Shown here one piece after another: positions 34,003 through 44,797 of a stretch of 64,000 nucleotides of DNA. Numbering within the stretch: the first letter of the stretch is position 1; every line of letters begins with the position of its first letter. Under the pieces are notes generated by a model. That model was not told where the DNA came from and searched no databases. It worked only from the letters and a program-made list of their open reading frames with translations. The position numbers and the translations under genes are program-made. The DNA comes from Lachnospiraceae bacterium. GTDB taxonomy: Bacteria > Bacillota > Clostridia > Lachnospirales > Lachnospiraceae. The stretch spans positions 1-64,000 of the forward strand of contig JAUNWX010000001.1 in the NCBI GenBank assembly GCA_030540075.1, in the 5' to 3' direction.

Positions 34003-34036
34003 CCAAAAAGAGTCTGTCCAACAGGACAGACTCTTC
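34003..34036 (-). terminator. Terminator after ireB
   Basis: Minus-strand stem AAGAGTCTGTCC / GGACAGACTCTT with a TGTT loop and TTTTT after. It may be partly read through, because ruvX follows in the same direction 100 bp later. Confidence 0.9.
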
Positions 34037-34048
34037 ATCATCAACACA

Positions 34049-34312
34049 TTACCTGCTCAGCTTCGCTTCCACGTACGTCTTCATCAGCTCTTCGATGATC
34101 TCGTCGCGTTCTACCTTCATAATCAGGCTTCTCGCCCCTTTATGGCTGGTAATGTACGTCGGATCGCCCGACATAATGTACCCAACGATCTGATTAATCG
34201 GATTATAGCCTTTTTCCGTGAGTGCCTCATAGACACGGGCCAGAACCTCTGTCACATCCAGATCGTACTCCTGCATCGGTCGGATAATCTGTGTACTGCC
34301 TAAATCATTCAT
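34049..34312 (-). CDS. ireB: IreB family regulatory phosphoprotein (UPF0297)
   Basis: 87 residues. IreB is a small cytosolic substrate of the PASTA kinase IreK in Enterococcus, affecting cephalosporin resistance. The opening [12 protein letters not shown] and the run [34 protein letters not shown] are characteristic of the family. The ATG at 34312 is chosen on this homology, with AAGAGG about 10 nt upstream; the longer reading to 34402 runs into mtaB. Confidence 0.95.
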   Translation of the reverse strand: MNDLGSTQIIRPMQEYDLDVTEVLARVYEALTEKGYNPINQIVGYIMSGDPTYITSHKGARSLIMKVERDEIIEELMKTYVEAKLSR

Positions 34313-34353
34313 TTTGTCACGTCCTCTTAATAACTCAATTAATTTTATAACAT

Positions 34354-35883
34354 TTATAAATCCAATGCAAGTACGCATCCTCCACAGATTTCCTGTCCAC
34401 ACACCTGCATTATTTGGCCGATTTTACAAGCCCCCTCCGCCGCATCGGAAAGCGGTATCAGATAGCGCACATAGCATCGGTTGTAGCCACGAAGATACGG
34501 CCGTCCCTCGATCTCAACGATTTCCTCCGGAATCACATCTTCAGTCCGGCCGAGAAAACGGCGACGGAAAGCCTCAGACTGCTGCGCATCGAGCTTCATC
34601 AGCCGCTCGGAGCGTTCGGACTTCACACGATCCGTAAGCTGCGCCGGCAGGCGGTCGGCCGCCGTTCCCTGCCGCCGGCTGTACTTGAAGACATGCAGCT
34701 CGTAAAAACCGATCTCCTCGACGAAGCGACAGGAATCCTCGAAATCCGCTTCACTCTCCCCCGGAAAACCGACGATGATATCCGTCGTGATCGCCACCTC
34801 AGGCCAGGCTGCACGAAGAAGAGTGACCGAGTGACGGAAGGCGGCGGTGTCATAGTGCCGGTTCATCGCCGACAGGATGCGGTCCGAGCCGCTCTGGAGC
34901 GAAAGGTGAAAATGCGGGCACAGCTCCGGAATCATCCGAAGCGCCTCGACGAAGGGCTCGGTGATGATGCGCGGCTCGAGGCTGCCGAGGCGAACCCGCG
35001 TGATGCCCGGCACCGCCGCGACCGCACGGATCAGCGCAAGGAGATGCGCCGACGGAATCTCATGGTTCATCGCATATTCATAGTTTGCATGCTCGAAATC
35101 GAGACCGTAGGAGGAAAGGTGGATACCGGTCAGCACGACCTCGTGGTAGCCGCGACGGGCGAAATCCGTGACCTCCTTCACCGTGTCCTCGACGGAACGT
35201 GAGCGGATGCGCCCACGCACGTATGGGATGATGCAGTAGGCACAGAACTGATTGCAGCCATCCTGCACCTTGATGAAGGCGCGGCCCTGATCGGCGATCT
35301 CGCCGGCCCAGAGCTCTGCGTACGGCTGCGGCTCTGCGATATCCGACACGAAGCAGGCGGTCTTTTCCACGGTCGCCGTCTTCTGGTCAGTCACGACGGT
35401 CCGGTCGGCAGCTGCGTCCGATGCCGAAGCAGCGGGTGCCGACGGCTGCGGATCGGTATGTACGGTCCGGTCGTCTGCATTGGCCCCAGAAGTGCGGAGG
35501 GACGCCGGTACTCTGTCCGGGTGGGTCGTCCAGTAAGCCTCGAGAATCGGCAGAAGCCGGCCCTTCTCCTGATTGCCGACGAGGATATCCACCGCGGTAT
35601 CCGTCTGAAGCTCCGCGGCGCGCGCCTGCACATAGCAGCCGGCCGCGATCACGACGGCCGCCGGATTCATACTCCGGGCCTTATGAATCATCTGCCGCGA
35701 CTTCCGGTCGGCGATGTTCGTGACGGAGCAGGTATTGATGATATAGAGGTCGGCTGCGGTGCCCTCCCAGGGCACGATCCGTATGCCGGCGCGACGGAGC
35801 TCCTCGAGCATCGCATCCGCTTCATAGGCATTGACCTTGCAGCCCAGATTGTGCATGGCAGCGGTTAATTTAAAGTATTCCAT
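34354..35883 (-). CDS. mtaB: tRNA t6A37 methylthiotransferase MtaB, with an insertion
   Basis: 509-residue radical SAM methylthiotransferase that converts t6A37 to ms2t6A in tRNAs. The UPF0004 domain has its three cluster cysteines ([24 protein letters not shown]), the radical SAM site is CNQFCAYC near residue 220, and a TRAM-like end closes the protein. Between these, residues about 118-180 hold a Thr/Asp/Ala/Ser-rich insert that normal MtaB lacks; most MtaB are 430-450 long. In the insert DRTV-x-TD occurs twice, and part of its DNA is nearly identical to a stretch in the RluA gene at 63525. The ATG has only a weak ribosome binding site. It is divergent from the HPr-like gene. Confidence 0.92.
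   Translation of the reverse strand: MEYFKLTAAMHNLGCKVNAYEADAMLEELRRAGIRIVPWEGTAADLYIINTCSVTNIADRKSRQMIHKARSMNPAAVVIAAGCYVQARAAELQTDTAVDILVGNQEKGRLLPILEAYWTTHPDRVPASLRTSGANADDRTVHTDPQPSAPAASASDAAADRTVVTDQKTATVEKTACFVSDIAEPQPYAELWAGEIADQGRAFIKVQDGCNQFCAYCIIPYVRGRIRSRSVEDTVKEVTDFARRGYHEVVLTGIHLSSYGLDFEHANYEYAMNHEIPSAHLLALIRAVAAVPGITRVRLGSLEPRIITEPFVEALRMIPELCPHFHLSLQSGSDRILSAMNRHYDTAAFRHSVTLLRAAWPEVAITTDIIVGFPGESEADFEDSCRFVEEIGFYELHVFKYSRRQGTAADRLPAQLTDRVKSERSERLMKLDAQQSEAFRRRFLGRTEDVIPEEIVEIEGRPYLRGYNRCYVRYLIPLSDAAEGACKIGQIMQVCGQEICGGCVLALDL
35464..35485 (-). repeat. Dispersed repeat copy inside mtaB
   Basis: 22 nt on the minus strand starting GGCCAATGCAGACG and ending CCGGACC match 63525-63546 with a single mismatch. 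A 12-mer, ACGGTCCGGTCG on the plus strand, occurs here (35462-35473) and again 66 bp away (35396-35407), in frame. Confidence 0.7.
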
Positions 35884-35887
35884 TCTA

Positions 35888-35916
35888 TTGACTTTTGATA
35901 AGCGTTTTCCTAAAAT
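35888..35916 (+). promoter_or_regulatory. Promoter of the HPr-like gene
   Basis: TTGACT (35888-35893), 17 bp, TAAAAT (35911-35916). The -35 box is 5 bp from the mtaB start codon on the other strand, so the two promoters must overlap. Confidence 0.75.
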
Positions 35917-35958
35917 TAATCTGTACTATGAATAATATTTTTTAAGGAGGACTAAATC

Positions 35959-36201
35959 GTGAAAACCGTTCGTATCTCGCTTAATTCTATCGATAAAGTA
36001 AAGTCTTTTGTTAATGAGCTCGTGAAGTTCACTGACGTTGACTTCGACCTCGTATCAGGCCGTTATGTAATCGATGCCAAGTCCATCATGGGTATCTTCT
36101 CCCTGGACCTCAGCAAGCCGATCGATCTGAACATTCACGCGGATGCAGCTCGCATGGATGAGATCGTCAATGCGCTGACACCTTACATCATCGCGCAGTA
36201 A
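35959..36201 (+). CDS. HPr-like protein lacking the catalytic histidine (Crh-like)
   Basis: 80 residues with the HPr fold. The serine phosphorylation site is kept: DAKSIMGIFSLD with Ser42 aligning to HPr Ser46. The segment that should read GLHARPA is NSIDKVKSF, so the phosphotransfer His15 is missing and the protein cannot carry PTS phosphate. This recalls Bacillus Crh, which acts only as a CcpA co-regulator, but it may equally have another role. The start is GTG with AAGGAGG 9 nt upstream. It is monocistronic or read together with thiI. Confidence 0.82.
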   Translation: MKTVRISLNSIDKVKSFVNELVKFTDVDFDLVSGRYVIDAKSIMGIFSLDLSKPIDLNIHADAARMDEIVNALTPYIIAQ

Positions 36202-36337
36202 TCGTATCATTAAGCTGATGAATTAACAAGTATCCTGATGAGTGCGCGCTTTCCGGTGCGTACTCATTTTTTGTCTGAGCGGGCGTGGTGCGGATGGCAT
36301 CGGCGGCTCGCTTCATCCCTGTACAGAAAGAGGTTTT

Positions 36338-37531
36338 ATGCAGTATCAGAGCTTTCTCATCAAGTATGCGGAGATCGGCACGAAGGGGAAGAATCGTTAT
36401 ATCTTCGAGGATGCCCTCGTGCACGACATCCGGAAGAAGCTGGAGCGCGTCGAGGGTGAGTTCCGTGTCACCCGTGAGCGTGGACGTATCTATGTAACGG
36501 CGAAGTCGGAAAACTACGACTACGAGGAGACCGTGGATGCACTTCAGCACGTTTTCGGCATCGTCGGCATCTGCCCGATGATCCAGATGGAGAATACCCA
36601 CAACTATCGCGCGATCAGCGATCAGGTGCTCACGTATTTCGGCGAGGTCTACGGTGATCGTAAGCTGACCTTCAAGTGCCGCACGACCCGTGCCGACAAG
36701 GAGTTCCCGATGAGCTCCACGGAGATCGACGCCGAGCTCGGCTACGACATCCTGACGAAGTTCCCGAACACCAGCGTCGATGTACACCATCCGGATGTGC
36801 TGCTGCGTGTCGAGATCCGTCAGTATGTCAACATTTTCTCCGAGGTGCTTCCGGGCGCCGGCGGTATGCCGCTCGGTACGAACGGCAAGGCGATGCTCTG
36901 CCTCTCCGGCGGTATCGACAGCCCGGTAGCCGGCTATATGATTTCCCGTCGTGGTGCCGTGCTCGAGGCGACCTACTTCCATGCACCGCCATACACCTCC
37001 GAGCGTGCGAAGCAGAAGGTCGTGGATCTGGCCAATGAAGTCGCCCGCTACACAGGACCGATCGCGCTGCATGTCGTCAACTTCACGGATATCCAGCTGA
37101 AGATCTACGAGGAGTGCCCGCACGAGGAGCTGACGATCATCATGCGTCGTTATATGATGCGTATCGCCGAGGCCATCGCCGAGAAGCGGAACTGTATCGC
37201 GCTCATCACCGGTGAGTCCATCGGTCAGGTGGCGAGCCAGACCATGCAGTCCCTCGTCTGCACCAATGAGGTCTGCCATCTTCCGGTCTATCGTCCGGTC
37301 ATCGCTTTCGACAAGCAGGAGATCATCGATATCGCCCAGAAGATCGGTACCTACGAAACCTCCATCGAGCCATTCGAGGACTGCTGCACCATCTTCGTCG
37401 CGAAGCATCCGGTCACGAAGCCGGTACCGGAGAAGATCCGTGCTTCCGAGCAGATCGTGTATGACGCGATGATCCCGATGGTTGAGAAGGCCGTAAATGA
37501 AGCCGAGCTCATCTGGTGCAACGGCAAATAA
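36338..37531 (+). CDS. thiI: tRNA 4-thiouridine synthase ThiI
   Basis: 397-residue ThiI without the C-terminal rhodanese domain, the form usual in Bacillota. It inserts sulfur at U8 of tRNA, taking it from a cysteine desulfurase. NFLD/THUMP domain at about 1-165 (SFLIKYAEIGTKGKNR is the family start), PP-loop LSGGIDSPVAGYM near 190, and ESIGQVASQT near 290. The ATG at 36338 follows AAAGAGG; the longer reading from 36242 adds 32 residues unlike ThiI. A desulfurase gene lies at 38795, convergent. Confidence 0.97.
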   Translation: MQYQSFLIKYAEIGTKGKNRYIFEDALVHDIRKKLERVEGEFRVTRERGRIYVTAKSENYDYEETVDALQHVFGIVGICPMIQMENTHNYRAISDQVLTYFGEVYGDRKLTFKCRTTRADKEFPMSSTEIDAELGYDILTKFPNTSVDVHHPDVLLRVEIRQYVNIFSEVLPGAGGMPLGTNGKAMLCLSGGIDSPVAGYMISRRGAVLEATYFHAPPYTSERAKQKVVDLANEVARYTGPIALHVVNFTDIQLKIYEECPHEELTIIMRRYMMRIAEAIAEKRNCIALITGESIGQVASQTMQSLVCTNEVCHLPVYRPVIAFDKQEIIDIAQKIGTYETSIEPFEDCCTIFVAKHPVTKPVPEKIRASEQIVYDAMIPMVEKAVNEAELIWCNGK

Positions 37532-37587
37532 AAAGCATAACCATAACCATATCCGTATCTGCAGCGATCCGCCTTCAGATACGGTCA

Positions 37588-37624
37588 GAAAAAGGCGTCC
37601 CGCACAGAGCGGGGCGCCTTTTTG
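37588..37624. terminator. Bidirectional terminator between thiI and prmA
   Basis: AAAAAGGCG ... CGCCTTTTT with stem GGCGTCCCGC / GCGGGGCGCC and loop ACAGA; T-runs on both strands serve the convergent genes. Confidence 0.92.
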
Positions 37625-37669
37625 ACGTGTATTACTCTTACGTTTTTCTGATGGTTTTTCCGGATGTGC

Positions 37670-38734
37670 TCATTTCCGACGAGCGGTCACATTGACCCAC
37701 TCGCCCTGGTGGTTCACTTCCAGCACCTCCCAGATGTCCTCGTGCTGACGGAAGGCCTCGAGGACCTCTGCCTCACGCTGGTCGAGGATACCAGAGGTGA
37801 TGAAGAGACCATCCTTCTTCAGAAGTGGTCCGACCTCAGCGGTCAGCAGCACGATGACCGGAGCGAGGATGTTCGCCACCACGATGTCGTACTTTCCGAG
37901 CCCCATTCGGGTCTTGATGGCATCATCGCCGATGACATTGCCCACGACCATATCGAAGCTGCTCTCCGGGAGTTCGTTTGCCTTCAGGTTATCGTGCACC
38001 GCCGGAACGGCTTCCTCATCGAGGTCGGTGCCGTAGACATGGCCGGCGCCGAGCTTCAGTGCGGTGATGCCGAGGATACCGGAGCCGGTGCCGATATCTG
38101 CGATCTCATCGCCTGCCTGCATATACTTCTGCAGCTGGCGGATGCAGAGCTGGGTGGTCTCGTGCATGCCGGTGCCGAAGGCGGTACCCGGATCGATCTC
38201 GATGACGAGCTTGTCGCGGTCCTCCTCCGGAACCTCCTCCCAGGTCGGTTTGATCAGGAGATCGCCGACGGTAAACGGATGGAAGAAGGTCTTCCAGTTA
38301 TTGATCCAGTCCTTATCCTCCGTATCCGAGGTATCGATCGTGCCGAGCCCGATATCGACATACTGCTTCATCTCATCGAGGGTTTCCTGCACCTCCTGAA
38401 GCAGCTTCTTCAGCTCCTGCGGAGTGTAGACATTCGAGGTGTTCGGCATGTAGCTGGCGTCGACCGACGGATCCTCCATCATCTTCTGCACCTTCGTGAG
38501 ACGATCCTGCTTCTGCTCCGGATCCAGTACCTCGACATAGAAGCTTACCTCCGCCGTGCCATCATCCGGTCCGATTTCCGGCAGGATATCGATGAACATT
38601 CCCTTCGTATCCTCCTCGGACAGAGGGATGCGATCCTCGATCTGTACACCATCGATGCCGAGCTCTGCCAGGTTTGCACTCAGGATATCCTCCGCCTCGG
38701 TGGTCGTATGTATCGTAAATTTTCTCCAGATCAT
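37670..38734 (-). CDS. prmA: Ribosomal protein L11 methyltransferase
   Basis: 354 residues. PrmA trimethylates lysines of L11. Motifs: MHETTQLCIRQLQ before the SAM site, DIGTGSGILGITALKLGA (about 213-230), and DIVVANILAPVIVLL. It is some 40 residues longer than typical PrmA because of an extended acidic region at about 70-135 (SVDASYMPNTSNVYTPQELKKL), which resembles the Clostridia type. GAAAGAGAG precedes the ATG. It closes the rsmE-desulfurase-prmA unit. Confidence 0.94.
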   Translation of the reverse strand: MIWRKFTIHTTTEAEDILSANLAELGIDGVQIEDRIPLSEEDTKGMFIDILPEIGPDDGTAEVSFYVEVLDPEQKQDRLTKVQKMMEDPSVDASYMPNTSNVYTPQELKKLLQEVQETLDEMKQYVDIGLGTIDTSDTEDKDWINNWKTFFHPFTVGDLLIKPTWEEVPEEDRDKLVIEIDPGTAFGTGMHETTQLCIRQLQKYMQAGDEIADIGTGSGILGITALKLGAGHVYGTDLDEEAVPAVHDNLKANELPESSFDMVVGNVIGDDAIKTRMGLGKYDIVVANILAPVIVLLTAEVGPLLKKDGLFITSGILDQREAEVLEAFRQHEDIWEVLEVNHQGEWVNVTARRK

Positions 38735-38794
38735 CTTCTACTCTCTTTCTAGAAATTCGCTTTCTGTGTTATAAAGGGCGCTTCGGTTTTCAGG

Positions 38795-39952
38795 TCAGAA
38801 TCGTGTAAAACGACGGAGCACCGGAAGCAGCTCGCGGAGTGCATCCATACAGAGATCGACCTCTTCCTTCGTGTTCTCCTCACAGAAGGAGAAACGGATC
38901 GTCGAATCCAGCAGCTCCGGCTTCACGCCGATCGCCTTCAGGGCGCCGGAAATACCCGGGTGATTGCTGGAGCAGGCACTGCCGGAGCTGACATAGATGC
39001 CCTTCTCCTCGAGTGCATGCAGCAGTACCTCGGCACGCACCTTCTCGAAAGATACCGAGAGGATATTCGGCGCGGACAGTGCACCGCGCTCGGAATTGAT
39101 GGTGACGCCATCGAGGGTTTCCAGAGAATCGATGAAGTAATCCTTCAGCGCCTCGAGGGAAGCCTTATTCTCCTCGAGATGCGCACAGGCCATCTCAGCT
39201 GCGAGGCCGAGGCCGGCGATGCCCGGGACATCATGGGTTCCGGAACGCATGTCCTCCTGCTGACCGCCGCCATAGATCAGCGGGCGCAGACGGATCTTCT
39301 CGTCCTTATAGAGGAAGCCGACCCCCTTCGGGCCATGCAGCTTATGACCGGATACCGACATCATATCGACATGCTGCAGCTTCGGACGAAGCGGAAGCTT
39401 GCCATAGGCCTGGATCGCATCCGTATGGAACCAGGTATTCGGATTACACTCCTTCACGACACGACCGATCTCCTCGATCGGCTCGATCGCACCCATCTCG
39501 TTGTTCACCGTCATAATCGTCACCAGGATGGTATCCGGACGGATCGCCGCACGAAGATCATCGAGGGAAATGTGCCCCTTCGCATCCACCGGAAGATAGG
39601 TCACTTCGTAGCCAAGCTCCACGAGCACATCGAGCGGGCGATAGATCGCCGCATGCTCGAACGCAGAGGAGATGATGTGCTTTCCCTGCTTGCGCTTCGC
39701 CATGGCGGTACCGAAAATAACCGTGTTGTTCGACTCTGTACCACCGGAAGTGAAAATGATCTCCTTCGGCTTCACCTTCAGGGTCGCCGCCACCTGTTCA
39801 CGCGCATGACGGAAATACTTCTCCGCATCGAAGCCCTTCGTATGCTTCGAGGACGGATTTCCGTAATCCTCGGTCAGGGTCTTCATCATCAGCTCCACGA
39901 CCTCCGGATATGGCTTCGTCGTCGCGGAATTATCAAAATAAATCTCTCTCAT
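38795..39952 (-). CDS. Cysteine desulfurase, NifS/IscS family
   Basis: 385-residue PLP enzyme converting cysteine to alanine and enzyme-bound persulfide. FDNSATTKPYPEVVE start; His site SAFEHAAI; PLP lysine in SVSGHKLHGPKG near 205; active-site cysteine in YVSSGSACSSN near 325. It probably feeds sulfur to ThiI, whose gene is next door but convergent. GAGGAG lies in the end of rsmE, only 2 bp before this gene, so translation is coupled. Confidence 0.95.
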   Translation of the reverse strand: MREIYFDNSATTKPYPEVVELMMKTLTEDYGNPSSKHTKGFDAEKYFRHAREQVAATLKVKPKEIIFTSGGTESNNTVIFGTAMAKRKQGKHIISSAFEHAAIYRPLDVLVELGYEVTYLPVDAKGHISLDDLRAAIRPDTILVTIMTVNNEMGAIEPIEEIGRVVKECNPNTWFHTDAIQAYGKLPLRPKLQHVDMMSVSGHKLHGPKGVGFLYKDEKIRLRPLIYGGGQQEDMRSGTHDVPGIAGLGLAAEMACAHLEENKASLEALKDYFIDSLETLDGVTINSERGALSAPNILSVSFEKVRAEVLLHALEEKGIYVSSGSACSSNHPGISGALKAIGVKPELLDSTIRFSFCEENTKEEVDLCMDALRELLPVLRRFTRF

Positions 39953-39954
39953 CT

Positions 39955-40740
39955 TTACTCCTCTATCGATTCCAGGGTCAGCATCAGGATGCTCATACTG
40001 GTGATGGCTGCTGTTTCTGTACGTAAAATGCGTTTTCCGAGGGTGATCGGCTCGATGCCATGCGCCATGGCATCCTCGATTTCCACATCCGCAAATCCGC
40101 CCTCCGGTCCGATGAAAACCGCGATTTTTCCATGCTTCGGGAGCTTCCGGAGCTCCTCCATGGTATGACGAATATCCTTCGCGTTTTCATACGGAATCAG
40201 CCGGAGGTCAAAGTTTTCCACAAAGCGCATGGCATCCTTCCACTTCATCACCGGCATCACCTCGGGGATGATGGAGCGCTTCGACTGCTTCGCAGCCGCC
40301 TCGGCGATCGCCTGCCAGCGCTCGACCTTTTTCGCCGCCCGCTTCTCATCGAGCTTTACGACGGTGTTCTTCGTATCGAGCGGAATCACCGCATGGGCAC
40401 CGAGCTCCACCGCCTTCTGCACGATGAGTTCCATCTTATCCTGCTTCGGAAGTCCCTGGAACAGATAGATATCTGCCGGCAGCTCATGCATCTCCTCCAC
40501 GAAATCGATGTGCAGAAGCACCTCTTCTTCACCGGTCACGGTCTCTGCCATAAGCCGGTCCGCATCATGAATCTCCGAAACCGTACACTCATAGTCCGTC
40601 CCCTCGCCGTCGGAAATCAGGACCTTCTCCCCCGGCTTCGCCCGAAGCACCTGCCGGAGATGCCGGTAATTCTCACCCGTGAGTCGCACCAGCCGCGCCT
40701 CGGTATCGATATCTGTTTCATCTACAAAAAAGTGATGCAT
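39955..40740 (-). CDS. rsmE: 16S rRNA m3U1498 methyltransferase
   Basis: 261-residue SPOUT-family enzyme that methylates N3 of U1498 in 16S rRNA. N-terminal PUA-like domain (MHHFFVDETD, then RLTGENYRHLRQVLRAKPGE, 1-75), the SPOUT core, and the knot motif VFIGPEGGF near 213 with TLGKRILRTETA near 240. The ATG at 40740 is taken with GGAG 8 nt upstream; a GTG five codons earlier is an alternative. Confidence 0.96.
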   Translation of the reverse strand: MHHFFVDETDIDTEARLVRLTGENYRHLRQVLRAKPGEKVLISDGEGTDYECTVSEIHDADRLMAETVTGEEEVLLHIDFVEEMHELPADIYLFQGLPKQDKMELIVQKAVELGAHAVIPLDTKNTVVKLDEKRAAKKVERWQAIAEAAAKQSKRSIIPEVMPVMKWKDAMRFVENFDLRLIPYENAKDIRHTMEELRKLPKHGKIAVFIGPEGGFADVEIEDAMAHGIEPITLGKRILRTETAAITSMSILMLTLESIEE

Positions 40741-40813
40741 TCCACCCTCTCCCACCTTACGTTTACGAAATCGTCGCTATTATAACAGAGGATACAGAAA
40801 AGTGAAAGAATCT

Positions 40814-40863
40814 AAAAAAAAGCAGAACCGGAGGGCTGCTGCTCGCAGTCCCCCGGTTCTGCC
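40814..40863 (-). terminator. Terminator of the hrcA-grpE-dnaK-dnaJ operon
   Basis: Minus-strand stem of about 18 bp (GCAGAACCGG ... CCGGTTCTGC with small mismatches) followed by TTTTTTTT. Confidence 0.93.
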
Positions 40864-40875
40864 GGTCATACTTAT

Positions 40876-41997
40876 TTATGCGTCCACGGTCTCGCCGCAG
40901 GCCTCTGCGTAAGCCTTCAGTGCCTCACGCTGCTTTTTATTCAGGTTCGTCGGAATATTGACGACGATCGTCACATACTGATCACCGCGAAGATTCGGGT
41001 TGCTGAGACTCGGTACGCCCTTGCCACGCAGTCTCGTCTTCGTATCCGACTGGGTGCCCGGCTTGATTTTCAGCTCTACCGGACCATCCACGGTCTTGAT
41101 AACCTTCGTACCACCGAGTGCCGCAGTTGCAAAGCTGATCTCCTCGGTCGAGTAGATATTCGTACCCTGGCGCTTGAAGAACGGATGCTGGGAAACCGCG
41201 ACATCGACGAGAAGATCGCCTCTCGGGCCGCCATTGCTTCCCGGATCACCGCCACCGGAGCGACGTAAGGTCTGTCCATCATCGATACCGGCCGGAATCG
41301 TCAGCTCGATGTTCTTTTCCGTCGCGATGTAGCCCTCGCCACGGCAGTCCGGACACTTCTCCTTGATGATCTTACCCGAGCCATGACAGTCCGGACAGGT
41401 CACCACCTGCTGCACCGTACCGAACATGCTCTGCTGTGTCATCACCACCTGGCCACGGCCGCCGCACTTCGAACAGGTTTCCGGCTGTGTGCCCGGCTTT
41501 GCGCCCGTACCGTTACACTTCGGGCAGGTATCCTTGTACCGGATCTTGATGGTCTTCTTACAGCCCTTAATGGCCTCGTCGAAGCTGACACGTACACTCG
41601 TACGGATCGACTGACCACGGGTCGGCTGGTTTCCACGACTGGCACCGCCATAGGAGGAGAATCCCCCGCGACCGCCGAAGCCGAACAGATCTCCGAAAAT
41701 ATCAGAGAAGTCCATGCCGCCGAAGTCGAAGCCGCCATAGCCTGTGCTCTGACCGGCTGCCGAGTTCGGATCGAAGGCTGCATGGCCGTAGGTGTCATAC
41801 GCCTTTCTCTTCTCCGGATCCGAAAGGACTGCATAGGCCTCGTTGCATTCCTTAAATCTCGCTTCCGCCTCCTTGTCCCCTGGATTCGCATCCGGATGGT
41901 ACTTCTTGGCAAGCCTACGGAACGCCTTCTTTATCGTTGCGTCATCTGCGTTTTTATCCACGCCGAGGACTTCATAATAATCACGCTTTTCTGCCAT
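40876..41997 (-). CDS. dnaJ: Chaperone protein DnaJ
   Basis: 373-residue Hsp40 co-chaperone of DnaK. J-domain with HPD in [12 protein letters not shown] (about 30-40), Gly/Phe-rich segment (about 75-120), four CxxCxGxG zinc repeats (about 145-215: [32 protein letters not shown]), and the C-terminal substrate-binding domains. It is the last gene of the CIRCE-controlled operon. Confidence 0.98.
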   Translation of the reverse strand: MAEKRDYYEVLGVDKNADDATIKKAFRRLAKKYHPDANPGDKEAEARFKECNEAYAVLSDPEKRKAYDTYGHAAFDPNSAAGQSTGYGGFDFGGMDFSDIFGDLFGFGGRGGFSSYGGASRGNQPTRGQSIRTSVRVSFDEAIKGCKKTIKIRYKDTCPKCNGTGAKPGTQPETCSKCGGRGQVVMTQQSMFGTVQQVVTCPDCHGSGKIIKEKCPDCRGEGYIATEKNIELTIPAGIDDGQTLRRSGGGDPGSNGGPRGDLLVDVAVSQHPFFKRQGTNIYSTEEISFATAALGGTKVIKTVDGPVELKIKPGTQSDTKTRLRGKGVPSLSNPNLRGDQYVTIVVNIPTNLNKKQREALKAYAEACGETVDA

Positions 41998-42047
41998 GTG
42001 TTTCTATCTCCTGCTGCTTTTCTTTCTCATAAGACGAACGTATGCCT

Positions 42048-42071
42048 CCGGCGCATGCGCCGGAGGCTTTC
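42048..42071. other. 24-bp palindrome between dnaK and dnaJ
   Basis: GCCTCCGGCGCA / TGCGCCGGAGGC is a perfect self-complementary palindrome without a following U-run. In the mRNA it would form a stable hairpin, a candidate processing or stabilising site between the two cistrons. Confidence 0.6.
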
Positions 42072-42088
42072 TGTATGTCTTTCAGGAA

Positions 42089-43984
<1,896 letters not shown>

Positions 43985-44096
43985 TCAAAACGATAAAATA
44001 TAAAAACTGTAATCTATCTACTTGCCATCACCCGATTGCTTCTGCGCTCCGGTGAAGGTGCTTCAAACGCCGGTTTCCCGACGGAATGAACATACT

Positions 44097-44744
44097 TTAC
44101 TTTTTAACCTTGACCATCGAGTGGCGAACCACCTGGCCCTTGTAGGTATAGCCCTTCAGAAGGTCCTGGGTGATCGTATCCTCTTCGACGTCACTTTCGG
44201 TATCGGTCATCACGGCGTTGTGCAGGTTCGGATCGAACTTCTCGCCCTCTGCCGGGATTGCCTTTACTTCGAGGTCCTCAAACATTTTCTCGAGCTGCTT
44301 ATAGATGCCACGTACGCCCTTCGTAAAGGCGTCGTCCTCATCCTCCGGATCTACGGTACCGAGTGCCCGTTCGAAATTGTCGACCACCGGAAGCAGCTTC
44401 TCGATCACCTCGCGCGCACCGAAATCGAAGTTCTGTGCCTTCTCCTTCTCGGTCCGCTTACGATAATTATCGAACTCGGCATAGAGGCGGATATATTTAT
44501 CCTTCTGCTCTGCGAGTGCATCCTCATACTTCTTTTTCAGCTTTTCTGTTTCTGCATCCGAAGTCTCCGATGTCGCACTCTGCTCTGCGTTCTCTGTCTC
44601 TCCGGCATCCTTCGCATCGCTGTCCTTCGTTTCAGTATCCTTTCCTTCCTCCGTCGTCGAAGCTTCCTGTTCCGTGGCTTTGCCTGCGGTCGTTTCCTCG
44701 GTGTCCTGCTCCTCGGAAGATTTCTTTAACTCTTCGTCTATCAA
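44097..44744 (-). CDS. grpE: Nucleotide exchange factor GrpE
   Basis: 215-residue GrpE, which releases ADP from DnaK. The first 75 residues are acidic low complexity (Glu/Thr/Asp), then a long helix (KLKKKYEDALAEQKDKYIRLYAEFDNYRKRTEKEK, about 68-105) and the beta-wing end (GEKFDPNLHNAVM, YTYKGQVVRHSMVKV). The start is TTG at 44744, supported by AGGAGG 6 nt upstream; no ATG is available in this frame in the N-terminal region. Confidence 0.96.
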   Translation of the reverse strand: MIDEELKKSSEEQDTEETTAGKATEQEASTTEEGKDTETKDSDAKDAGETENAEQSATSETSDAETEKLKKKYEDALAEQKDKYIRLYAEFDNYRKRTEKEKAQNFDFGAREVIEKLLPVVDNFERALGTVDPEDEDDAFTKGVRGIYKQLEKMFEDLEVKAIPAEGEKFDPNLHNAVMTDTESDVEEDTITQDLLKGYTYKGQVVRHSMVKVKK

Positions 44745-44797
44745 GATAACCTCCTATCACATCCTGTCCGGATGTTCAGCTTATTCTCTCTAAATCT

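Noticed and set aside
36188-37408. 406-residue open frame on the minus strand
   Set aside because: Antisense shadow of thiI; composition rich in Asp, His and Leu without any domain.
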